From Pteria penguin (taxonomy: Eukaryota; Mollusca; Bivalvia; Pterioida; Pteriidae): a stretch of DNA of 64,000 bases. The notes below the pieces were generated by a model, which did not search any database, was not told where the DNA came from, and saw nothing but the letters and a program-made list of their open reading frames with translations. Position numbers and translations under genes: made by a program. Location: positions 857,501-921,500 of the forward strand of contig CM068593.1 of NCBI GenBank assembly GCA_035048485.1. Reading direction: 5' to 3'. This document shows, in pieces, positions 24,401 through 37,600 of this stretch. How positions within the stretch are numbered: position 1 is the first letter of the stretch; each line of letters begins with the position of its first letter.

Positions 24401-27400
24401 TTTACATCACGTTAGGTCGGACAAGTCGAAAGTTTTATTCACCCTGACTTCATAAACAAATGCCATGTTTGTCGGAGTTCTTATGACGTCATCGCTGGAA
24501 TTTTGCGTTTTGTGGAAGGGTGAATTGACTCTTCCATTTTGCGGATTATTTGTCGAATTTCGTGACGTCACAATACATTTTCAATGTTTGTTCGAGGTAT
24601 TACCGTGGTTTAAACCATTGTGACGTCATCTAATTTATTTTAACAAAATTTTGAGCGTAAATGGAAGAGTCAATTGGGTCTTTTCGTTTTGCAGAGTTAT
24701 TTCCCATATGAGCAGGAATCTGACGTCAAACCATTGTGACGTCATACAATCTATATATCATTTCCTGTAATTTTGCAACAGTTTCCATAGAATTGGTTGA
24801 CGTCACAATGGTTTTACGTCAGATACCTGCTTATATGGGAAATAACTCTGTATAACGAATTGAAGTATGGATCGTTGTAAAGTCAAAAAGTTGATCCGGA
24901 ACTTCGGCACATCTATGATGAACAGTGACAATTCATGTTCGTTTATTGTGGCTAAAACAGATTATACCAACAACAACCCAGAGAAACCAATGATTGAACC
25001 AAATATATTAGAACCAATGGCTTTAACTTAAGGTCGGTACGTGAACCCCTCGGCATTCAAAGCATGACAAGTAAAGCAAATATATATAAAGAAAACGAAT
25101 CAACTGCTAAGTAAATTCGGGCATTGTTCAACGAACCACAAACCAACCAATGAAGTACCTAAATCGGAACCAATGGCTGTATCTTTGATAAAGTGAACCC
25201 AGATGATTTTCAGAAAAGTAACTTCACAGCTTCCGTTGATCAGATAAGGAATTGGACCCCCGTTGTTACATAGCGACCCCTAGGGCGTCCTGGGGACCGT
25301 AATGTTGGAAGGGGAGGGAAGTTTTAGACGGACTTCTTAGCTGTTGCACATCAAATATTTCCTGATTTCCCATTCTACGGTATTGCACTCCACTCACAAA
25401 GATTGCAACATGTCACATTTATTGTTTTCTAATTTCACCTATGAAAGTATGTTTCCGTACGCTACTACGATTTTATTGATTTGTATAGAAATGTAAATCG
25501 AGTGACGGAAGCTATGACGGGAATTCCAAAGGGGGACGGCGACTGCCGATACAAAAGACCCCGTGCCATTCAGTATACGTAGCGAATTAGTCCGATGCGA
25601 TAATCACTCTCTAAATGAAGTAATGACCATAGAGGGAAGCTGTGTATACATGTAGCAGTGTATATCACTGATATATTGCAGAACTTCAATTTGCCGGATT
25701 GCAAAGCAATTCCGGTCTATAGATTGACAATATCCGTCTGTCTGTCCGTCAACATTTTGGTTTCAGTTTTTGGTTGAAGCAAAATCTCAGCAATCAAAAG
25801 GAATATAGATTATATAACAATTCTCGCACCTGTCTGGAGATCGACTGATCCCGTATTTTATCAGTACTGGAAAATTTTTTCCAGGATACTTTGTATTCCT
25901 CCGTGCGTCGTCTGCTTTGTTTACAGACAAACAGCATGGGGGATCACGGTTTTTGCCAACCAAAACGTTAGTCCCGCAGTAATAGTGAAAGGGCTATGCA
26001 CGAGGGATATGCCTCTTAATTTTAGAATAATTTACAAACTTTTGTTACAGCTAATTTGAAGTAAACATTAGTCAGATCGACGGTTGTGAACGCTTCATTT
26101 CCGCGTGGAGTAGTTCTGATGAAATTACACAATAGGAAACTTCTCGCGAATGAAAAGAATATTGAATTGATTGATTATTGTTTTACGTCACTCCCCCGAA
26201 GTGGGAGATCTTTTACGTGCCACGCCTACCATGACACAGGACCTTTACGTGCCACGCCTACCATGATACGAGACCGTGGTTTTTATCGTCCCGTCAGAAA
26301 GACAGAACACCGGTGCACCCATGGCAGGAGTCGAACCCGGAACCTCTCTGTCACGAGCCGAGCACCCCATCCTCAGCCGCACAAATACTAAAGCGTTACC
26401 AAGTATTAAACAAGCAAGATTTATAGTGACGTCATTGCTTCTGTAAATTTTGATTTATGCACACGAGTCCCCGACATTATTATCATCAACAATTACTGGC
26501 TGTTTATAACGACAGTCAAAATGTACAGAATGTATTTGTTAGAAGATTTCGTACCTGACGGCATGATAGATAATGTCAGGAGGGACAGTTATGTCCCCAG
26601 GACGTTGTCGGACACTTTGACAAGCGACGTATAGCGGTTGAAAGCGTAATTATGTGATGAATAATCCCTACGATCAGTGGGAAAAAAAATATCTACAGAT
26701 CGGAAATAATAGTCGAGCAAGTTGTGAACCAATAATTTCTACAGCGTTTAATGAGTTTTCATCACATGGAACGAAGCATACATGAATCGGCGTTTTATAG
26801 TTATTGAATGCAACAGATGATTTAATTTGTTCTCTCTCTCTCTCGCGGCGCGCGCGCGCGATCTCGCATCAGCTCCGAGGCTTCTACAGTAAGCCTCCAT
26901 CCTCTCTCTCTGTCATCTTTATTTCAGAGACTTCAACAGTAAGACCCCTCCCCCTTCTCTCTCTCTCTCTCTCTCACTTTCAAGCCGGTGTGGCCTAGTG
27001 GATAAGGTGCTCGGCTCGTGATCGAGAGGTCGCGGGTTCGACTCCCGCCCGGGGCACACCGGTGTTCTGTCTTTCGGATGAGACAGTAAAAACCGAGGTC
27101 CCGTGTCACGGTAGGCGTGGCACGTAAAAGATCCCTCACTGCTTCGGGTGGGTCCGTTGCAAAGGTCTAAATTTGTATGCAATGCATCAGGCAGATGCCG
27201 TCACCATATACGTGAAATAATCGTGGAGTGACGTAAAACAATAATCAAACAAACAAATCAAACTCTCTCACTTTCTCTTTCTCTCTCTCTCTCTCTCTAA
27301 TATATGATGGTAGCGTTTTTGCGTCATTATAGATTCTCGGCATCGCGATGAGTAGGCTTTTTACCCAGGGGGCATGTGTCCATATACAGGTAGTTTGTCA

Positions 27401-28611
27401 AGGTGCTGTGTACAGCACAATGCATTTAACAGCTGTCTCCCTGCTTATCTATAAAATGACATACCGCTTGAATAAAAAAGGGAGGACGGTAAATGATAAC
27501 TTAACACACCTATAACTTTACTCATCCATGCGCGGATCCAGGGGTGGATCGGGGGTCTGGACTCACCCTGAGATTCGACGAAAGTTACTTTTATGGTTAT
27601 ATTTCTTTGTAAAGTGAGTAATTTTACACATAAAACATAGGTGTACCCTCTCTAGGTGGACCCCTCCTCGACAGAATTTCTGGATCCGCGCCCTGCTCAT
27701 CTATTTTCCTATTCTATAAAATCTGTTGGATCACCAAGCGGGTAGTCCGATGTCATAATGTCAAGTGTTGTCTCTTCGTAAATTTCGATATTGTAAAAGA
27801 AATTTACATCTAACAGTAGATTCTGGATTGAAGAGAAGGACGACCCCCCCCCCCCTCCCCCCACCACACACACACGCACACACACAAGAAACAAAATAAA
27901 GGGTGGGGGGAGTTAGGATGGGATGGAAGTGTAACCATAAGAGGTAAAGGTAAAAGAAAGATTTCAAAAATTTATATTGTATTTAAGAGAATACTATGTT
28001 TAAAATGGTGTAGTCACCCTTTTGATCCTCTACTGACTTCTAGCAGATCATTAGTAAAACCATTTGGAAGATGGGGGGGGGGGGGGGGGGTTGGTGGTCT
28101 TGGATGTCAAAGTAGATGTAAAAGGAATAAACACCTTACGATATCTTATCGTGCTTGTTTTCTATTTTCTTTTAGCTAAACAATCAGATTCTGAGTTATT
28201 CTGTTGCCGGGGAAGCTTTCAATAAGAGGCCCTTAGCATTGTGATTCAGCATATTGATTTTGCTCGGCAAATACCACATCTCTCTATAGACTACAGTGAT
28301 ATTTTATGCATAGAAATTTTACCATGCATAGCGAGCACTGTCAAGTTATTTTCTGCCAAATGACAGAAAATGATACAAGAGGCCCATAAGGGAATAATGC
28401 TCTAAGGTGCAATATGTTGTGTTGTTTGTAACAGTCCATTGTATAGTGTTGTATACCTTATATATATTTAATGAGAAAAATGACACAAGAGGCCCGTAAG
28501 GGAATAAGGCTCATGAAGGAGCTTTGTTTTGTAATGCATTCATAATTGATAATAAAAGTGGAGAGATGATGTAATATGGCCCGGGAGGAAAATGACTCAT
28601 CTGTATGATTA

Positions 28612-28665
<54 letters not shown>

Positions 28666-31600
28666 TAATAATAACATAATAAAAAGGATAATAATTAAAA
28701 TAATGATGATAAAATGATAACAACAATAATAATAATATAAATAAAAAGAATAATAATTATAATAATAATATTAATAATAATAATAATACTTAAAAGAAAA
28801 GGTACCTGTATTACATGTACATGTATGTACCTTATAGGCCATACATTTTGAGAGGTAATAAAGAGGCTTTTGAGAAAAAAAGAAAATGTTCATCAGTTCT
28901 AGGGTTCTGTGACTTTATGTTGTACATGTATATAGCCTAGTTATTGCGTATATAATCACAAGAAATGGGTGATCTCTGAAATGCCCTGCAGGTCATTTCA
29001 CAAAAGTTCTTACAAAATTTTTACAGAATTTTTGTAACTTTCAATCCAAGATGTTGAAAATTGAGGAAAATTTGAACAGGAAATTATTGAATTAGTAATG
29101 GTATTTTTCATCCCAAAGTAGAAGAAAACGTTCATTTTCTGTATACTGAAGTATGATGTCATAATTAATGTCAGTAAATGTTACGAGAAATCCTTGAATA
29201 TTTAGTAAGAATTTTTTGTGAAATGGTTTGCTGATGGCCCTCAAATTCACATGCAGTCCACCAGATCAAGGAAGTTTTATGCAAAACATAGTGGCTGTAA
29301 TCCAGAAGTAAATATTGAAACGACACAAATGCTGTGATTTTATGCAAAACAAGCACTGTCTAGTAAATTTACTGGTGAATTCTCACTGTTTTAGTCATTA
29401 CACATTTCATCACTTTATCACACTTATCAAGGAGTATTTTACTGTTATCATGCTAAAAGTTCAAAGGTCAGATTTACGTCCACCGTACTACAACCTTTGA
29501 GGAAATAGTGCCATGTCTGTGTCAGTGTTTGTCTATTTCAGCGAGGACAGCTGTGATGATTTAATCGATTCAGTGTAAGAGTCTTTTCTTAAAGATAAGT
29601 TTTGACCGCAATCGTGAGAATTCTTTTAGAAACCACCCCCCTCCCCGAATCCACCACTGCCATTGAATCATACATGATGTGATAACCTCATGAGCAGATT
29701 TCTCTGTGCACTACCTTATTTTCATTAACATAACTCATTTCAATCAACTTCAGGCAAACTGAGGTCGAGGTGTCCTTAGTGTGATACATGTAGTGATGTA
29801 CATATAATAGATCTCTACTCACAACATGTGTGTGTATTTGTGTGTGTAGGTATGTAAGTGTGTGTGTGTGTGTGTGCAAGGACTTATAAACAAGTTTATA
29901 AGTCCTTGGTGTGTGTGTAAAGGTGTGTATGTGTTTGTGATTTTCTCACAGTTTAGTTAAAAAAATTCATTGGCACAAAATGTATCTGTGGTCCCTAACT
30001 AACAACACGTATTTAGAAAGGAAACCTGTGCTATAAAGACAGGAAAAAACTTGTTAAGGCAGTTCACAGTATGATTCATCAAAGAATAAATATATACATG
30101 AGAGCCAGAGAAGGGAGTATTCAGTGGCGGATCTAGGATTTCTGTCTTTCTGATGAGATTGTAAAAGTCGAGGTGCCGTGTCACGGTAGGCGTGGCATGT
30201 AAGCGCTCCCTCACTGCTTCGGGTGGGTCTTTTGCAAAGATAGAAATTTCTGTGCAATGCATCAGGTAGATGCCGTCACCTTATAGTGAAATGATTGTGG
30301 AGTGACGTAAAACAATAATCAATCAATCAATTTACTTAAAAGCTATAAACATTACTCAGTCAGACTAAAATAAATTTTATTTCAATATATGTGATGATAT
30401 GTATGCCATATGCCAAGTAGGAAGCACATTTACTTTTGATATTATTCCAGTTGTGGGTTTTGTTTCAAAACAAGTTGTTAAAGTTTTACCAAATACGACT
30501 ACAATCTTGCACAGTGTGTATACGCCCTCATTTATAGAGCTGTTTCTAATGAAAATTTGCAGGAATGATCTTTTGATCAAACATATGAAGAACACATGCA
30601 TAGAAATGACGGTCTGTTGCCGTAATATTTTTCTCAAAATCTTATTTTGTTGAAACGTCACAAATTTTCTACACATAATATGAAGTAACACAACTTCACT
30701 CGTCGCAAGTGAGGAAAAGAAAAGACCGCCCATCATTTACCATTCTATCATTTTGCTGGCGACATGTTTATTGGAACACTGTATTGTATACATTTAACCT
30801 ATGGTACACCTTGAATTTTAATTGGAAACCTCTTCCTTTCCAGCTTGCCGGCATTGGCCTTATTGCAGCTGGCGCAGTAGTGCAGTTAAAGTTTAAGAAC
30901 TACCTGAGTGTGATTGGTGGGGAGTTTGGTTCAGCAGCGGCGTTGCTCATAGCGGTGGGAGTGATCATCTTCATCATCGCCTTCTTCGGTTGCTGCGGAG
31001 CATGGAAGGAGAACTACATCTGTGTCATGGTGGTAAGAATTGTACTACGGGTAATCAAAGAACAGAGTTTCATACGGTGTAATTTAAACCTGTGTCATAA
31101 TTTCACCTCATATGACACAGTGAGGCACGAATCCAGAGATTTTGTCAAGAGGGGGTCCATCCCAAAGAATTTCCGAGAGGGGGTCCACCTACTAAGTATG
31201 TTTTTGTGTTCACTTATTTCACATTGAAAAATAACAAGAAAAGTCATTTTCGCTGAATCTCAGCGTGGGTCCAGTCCCCCTGTCCACTCCTCTGGATCCA
31301 TGCATTATACTCATATACTGAGATTTATCGACCATCAGTAAGAGTTCATATCAGCACGACCTTTCAGTGACCTAATAATAATGCAACCAACAAACACATT
31401 TTTTTTTTTGGGGGGGGGGGGTGGGGGGTGGATATATAGTCACCCTGTCCGATTAAGAAGTTTTACAAAAGCTCTATGTTGATACAGTTCTTCCTATACA
31501 GCAGTATTAATTAGAGTTGGGTATCATGACTCAAAAAGTGTAAATGATTTAACATCATGATATATATCGCCATATCATGATATATATTGTCATATCATAA

Positions 31601-34600
31601 TACATTGTCAGATCGTAATGTATTGTCACACATCATGATATATATCATCATATTATGATATATATCGTCATATCATGATACATTGTCAGATCGTGATATA
31701 TTGTCACACATCATGATACATCGTCACATCATGATATATATCGTCATATCATGATACATTGTCATATCGTGATGTATTGTCACACACCATGATACATCAT
31801 CACATCATGATATATATCGCCACATCATGATGTAGTAGTAATTGGGTTGAGCAACGTATCATGATATAATTATTTTAATCTATCCATAAAGTGTATAGAT
31901 TTTACTTAAGATGACAGTGTTGGTTTTTTTCTTCAAATCAGGTCTGTTATAAGGACCCTGCCCAATGGGAATATCATTGATTTTTCCCAAAATTTGTCTA
32001 AAGTTTTCCCAAACATTGTTTTCTTAGCATTATGGGACAAAAAGGGGCAAAAAATTCCCAAATGAAAAGGTACAGGCACCTTTGAAAAAAAAAGAAAAAA
32101 AAACCCACCCCCGAAACACTGGTGAAAATAATGATAATAATATAAACATAATATACCTATCCACTCTCGTCGAATGTCGAGACCTTTGAAAAGTTGAAAA
32201 ATTAAAAAACAAAAAACAATGGTTGATTTCTGTTGTAAAAATTAATCTCTATATTTCTTCAAACCAGTCTCGTTAAAATTCAGTCTTTCATCCTCCATTG
32301 TAAGTCAGTATGGAAGATCTCAACCCTCCCGATAAAAGGTCATCTCAGATTGACCTTTCTAAATGGTGAACTTCATTTTTTCTACATTGTTGTCGAGAGG
32401 AGTTCATTATCGAATGCTCAAATGCGTCTTAGCCAATAGTAGGAGTTCGAAAGATAGAATTTTCGATGAGATTGTTCTTACTGTTAAAGCTAATAGAAAC
32501 TGGCATGGTCTAGTGGTATTGGGATCACCTCCTGATCGGGAGGCCGGGGTTCGAGTCCCGCTCTGGTCATGCCGGTGTCATGTCTTTCGGATGAGACAGT
32601 AAAACCCAAGGCCCCGTGTCGTGGTATGCATGGCACGTTAAAGATCCCTCACTGCTTCGGATTGGTCCATTGCAAAGGTCAAATTTGTATGCCCCGCATC
32701 AGACAGATGCCGTCACCATATAGTGAAATATTTGTGGTGTGACGTTAAACAAAAATCAATCAATCAATCAACTTAAAGCTAATAAAAGATGGAGAAATCA
32801 TTGTCATCACACATGATCAGTAACATTATCAGGAATCGCTATGTGGTAGTGAAGCATTGTGATGAAGTTTATACAGCCATGGATGTGACTCTTTACATAT
32901 ACATAAACCTCTTCCTTGTGTATGTATTTGGGTATTGTCACCGTTATTATTATGACGGTACAGAGTGCAGAAAAAACTTCAAAGTGCTTCAAAAATTATG
33001 ACAAGTGCTTGTAAAATGTTTAAAAGCTCTGTAAATAGTGATGAAAAGTTTGAAAAAAAAAGAATCCATTATGAATAGTATACTTTGATAAAGAGTGTGG
33101 AAAGTCTTTTAAGGGGCTGGAAGAATTGTATTATAACGACACAGTAAATCTACCAGGAAGTGATACACTCATTCACCAATGGAAAATCCCCAAAAAGGTC
33201 TTCCTAAAAAAGGAAATATTGAGTACATGTCTTGTGATTTATGTAAGTAATGTAGACTTTAAGTCGTGTACTTTCAGCTGCATGACCTATCTACTATGCT
33301 GTAAGTCATGTATTATCAGCTGTATGACCTATCTACTATGCTGTAAGTCATATCCTATCAGCTGTATGACCTATCTACTATGCTCTAAGTCATATACTGT
33401 CAGCTGTATGACCTATCTACTATGCTGTAAGTCATATACTATCAGCTGTATGACCTATCTACTACGCTGTAAGTCATATCCTATCAGCTGTATGACCTAT
33501 CTACTGCGCTGTAAGTCATAAACTGTCAGCTGTATGACCTATCTACTTTGCTGTAAGTTATATACTGTCAGCTGTATGACCTAGCCACTATGCTGTAAGT
33601 CATATACTGTCAGCTGTATGACCTAGCTACTACGCTGTAAGTCACATACTATCAGCTGTATGACCTATCTACTACACTGTAAGTCATATACTATCAGCTG
33701 TATGACCTATCTACTGCGCTGTAAGTCATATACTATCAGCTGTATGACCTATCTACTATGCTGTAAGTCATATACTGTCAGCTGTATGACCTATCTACTA
33801 TGCTGTGTCATATACTGACAGCTGTATGACCTATCTACTACGTTGTACATTGTGCTGCAGTGTTAGGGCTTGAGTAAGGAGTATGTACTTTTGAAAAATG
33901 AAGTGTTTCATTCAGAAAATCCACTCGATGAGTACATTTGACCCATCCATTAGAAAACAATGAGTCCATACCTAAATTTAATGGGTCTGGATTTCAATTA
34001 ATGGATTGGAATGTGAAATCAAAGGAAATCTTTCAGTAAATGTTAACATTGATGTACTGGTGTTTTACAGAACAATTTTATGATGTTAATAGTGTTAAAC
34101 TTCCTCAAGTTTAAGTTTTGCGTAATATTTTTAAAAATAACGTTTCAACACTGCTTGAGTCTGATTGTTTATCAGCTGTATGACCTACTTACCACCTTGT
34201 ACATTGCGTGGCAGTATAAGGGTTGGCTTAAGGAGTTTGTATTTATGGAAAGTGGGTAGATTTTTGGACAGAATCTTAGCTTTCAAAATGAAGTAGTTCT
34301 TGCATGTCAGTGTTTGGCATATAGGGCATTATAGGAATCACCCTGTTCGTCCATCTGTCCAGTTAAGAAGTTTAATTCCAGGTTGTTGAAATTAATATTG
34401 ACAAATAAAGTAATTTCGATTGTAGGTGGTGTACTGGAATCAGGTTGTCTGTCTGTAAACATGCAAGCTTTCTGCATTTATCCAAAACACATATGGAAAA
34501 TCTGAAATCTGGCGTAGTTTGCAGGAGTTATGGGTCTTTGCATTCAAATCCAGTTTGCAGAGCAATGTTTTTTTTCCCTTCAAATCAGGCCTGTTATAAG

Positions 34601-37600
34601 GACCCTAACAAAGGAAATTTCATTGAATTTTTCTAACTAAAATATGTCTAAATTTTTTGCAGACATCAATCTTTTAGCGTATGCATTGCAAATTGGATGA
34701 AAAATTCTTAAATGAAAAGGTGCAGGCATCCTTGAAAAAAAGAAAACAAAAACACAGTTGGAGTTATGGTTCAATGCTTTTATATCCTGTTTGCAGGGTA
34801 TTAGTCCTCTTTTCGGATAGTTCTGGTCGTCATTCACCTATCCAATTTTTAGCATAGAGAGCCATGTTTAGCACATTTTTGACTGTTATGCTTATGACAT
34901 CATAATGAAATGTCCGACTTGTCCAAACTTGCTTGACGTCATCAAAGTCGTATTTTGCACTAAAGTGCTCGACATTCGACAAGAGGGGATAGTTGTAATT
35001 ACTATCACCATATGCATGATATATCCATGGCGTGACGTAAAACAATAATTATAATCATCCAATCAATCAATCAATTCCTCAGTGCTTTGGACGGAACCAT
35101 GGTATAAAGGTCTAAATTTCTGTGTACTGCATCAGCTGGATACTTAAGTGTGACAGATAACAAAGAAAAAAGAGGAGTTACTGGCTCAGTTATGTGGCAG
35201 AAGTCACCATGGAGCTATACAAGAGTCATGCAAAAAATATTACCACTTTTATATTTATCAGATTGTTCTCTACTTCTCTTGTAGTTTGCCGTGCTGCTGA
35301 TCATTATTTTCATCTTAGAAATCGCCGGTGGAATTGCTGGATATGTTTTACATGGCAAGGTACGGTATCTCTTTTTCAAATTTTTCAAATTTCACAGATT
35401 ACACTAAATGCACCAATTTATTTTGACATTTTGCATGGATCCCATGGCCTTGGACAAATTCTGATTTAGAGGTGTAGGCAATTGTTGTCACTGTTCATGT
35501 TCAGCAGATTAATCTATGCCCAGAATGTAGATAACACAAGAGGAATTTCATATTTACGAGACTAGGGATTGAATGTCCAACCACCAATTGTTTGCCAGAA
35601 TTTTTATTATAACGTTAACTTAAGGGACAAAACATCGTAGGTCAGGCATTTGATGAGATGCAGGTTAAACTTAAAGAAGTAAGAGATGCTAGAAGTTTAC
35701 TATTGTAAGGTCAAGGTTTTTCTACGTTTTTGTAGAGATCTGGGAATATCGTTTTGTCCATACAAACTAGCATAGTCTGGTTCTTTTAGTCGATATTTCT
35801 GTTTTGTGTTGCTTTGCAGAGATTCCTGTTTGTCTACTACATGGCATCTGAGCATTGTTCTTTAACATGGCATCTAAATGTTGTTCTTTAACAGGTAGTG
35901 ATTTAACAATATACTGTGATGCGATATATCGTGATACAGAGGCCATGATACAGTACACGATACAGGAAGAAGTTAAAATGATACGTCAATCCCTTTCGTG
36001 GTCTGCCTGTTTATATTGTTTTTGTCCTGTATGTTTGTCTGCCTCTTTGTTTGTCTGTCTGTTTTTGTCTGTTGTCAACTGTAACCTTGGCTAAAACTTT
36101 AGAACCGTGAGGGATAGAGACTTCATATTTCACATGCCTACTCAACTAACAAAGCCCTTTCAAATGACACCAAGGTCGATGTCCTTTTGACCTTGACAAT
36201 GACCTTCATGCTCAAAATAAGTTTTGGACTTGTTGCCACCGGGGTCATTAGTGTTTCACAAACACAGCTTGTTCTTTTTAGGACTGTATAAACCAATCGT
36301 TGTCTTTCTAACTTGTGTTTTTTTTCTGTGTTGTCAGGTGGAGGATCAGCTGAAGAAAGTCTTGGTAGATTCAGAGACTTCCTTTGATCCTAAACAGAAA
36401 GAAAGCTTCTGGAATGATGTCCAGCCAACGGTGAGTCTTCTTTCATCAATTGTTCCCATGGCAACATTGTTTGGAAGTAGGTCATTTGATTCATTTCCTA
36501 TAGCAAGATAGAAGACCCCTCAAGTAGCCAGGGTGTATGGAAGTAGGTCAATGATTTTTTGTACTTTTGTCGTTAGAAATATATTGCAGACCTGTGACAA
36601 AATTTTAACTTTATTTATTTTACAACGATTAAGAAACAAGTTAACAACTTAAATAAATCTTGCTGGTTGGCATGGATCTTGGTGTAAGGGTGTCGTTTGT
36701 GTGGGAGGAAACCAGAGTACCGGGATAAAATCCACAAAGCCGGATTGGTGACAACCTCACCATCTCACGTACCACACCGAGAATCGAACCCGGGTCGCAT
36801 TGGTGAGAAGCAAGCGCGCTACCAACTGCGCTACCTGGCTGCCTTTGACAGAGTGAGGTTGCTTGGAGGTAGGTCAGTTATTTCACATATTGAGGTAGTT
36901 ATGTATATATCATAGACTTCTTGCATTATGAGGATGTTTGGAGGTATATATTTAGATTATTACATACATACATATATAAATATATCGTAGACCTCTCACA
37001 TAGTGAGGTACTTAGAGGTAAGTCATTTTGCAGTTATCATATCTGTATATCATAGACCTCTCACATAGTGAGGTACTTGGAGGTAAGTCATTTTGTAGTT
37101 ACTATATCTGTATATATCGTAGACCTCTCACATAGTGAGGTACTTGGAGGTAAGTCATTTTGTAGTTATTATATCTGTATATCCTAGACCTCTCACATAG
37201 TGAGGTACTTGGAGGTAAGTCATTTTGTAGTTATCATATCTGTATATCCTAGACCTCTCACATAGTGAGGTACTTGGAGGTAAGTCATTTTGTAGTTATT
37301 ATATCTGTATATCGTAGACCTCTCACATAGTGAGGTACTTGGAGGTAAGTCATTTTGCAGTTATCATATCTATATATCATAGACCTCTCACATAGTGAGG
37401 TACTTAGAGGTAAGTCATTTTGTAGTTATTATATCTGTATATCGTAGACCTCTCACATAGAGAAGTACTTGGAGGTTAGTCATTTTGTAGTTATTATATC
37501 TGTATATATCGTAGACCTCTCACATAGTGAGGTACTTGGAGGTAAGTCATTTTGTAGTTATCACTAATAAATTGTATGTAATATGCTTCATTGCTTGAAC

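Noticed and set aside
26984..27056. Functional tRNA genes (also at 1437, 9284, 19966, 21797, 24190, 32500 and 36780)
   Set aside because: A- and B-boxes are present, but each is the head of a SINE with a shared body and tail, usually inside target duplications; acceptor stems do not pair as in a true tRNA.
30709..31227. 172-codon frame treated as one gene
   Set aside because: Only 30844-31032 is coding, as tetraspanin exon 2; the rest is intron read-through past a good acceptor and donor.
33126..33521. Cys-rich repeat protein frame
   Set aside because: It is one frame through the 42-bp minisatellite inside tetraspanin intron 2; the array continues beyond the stop.
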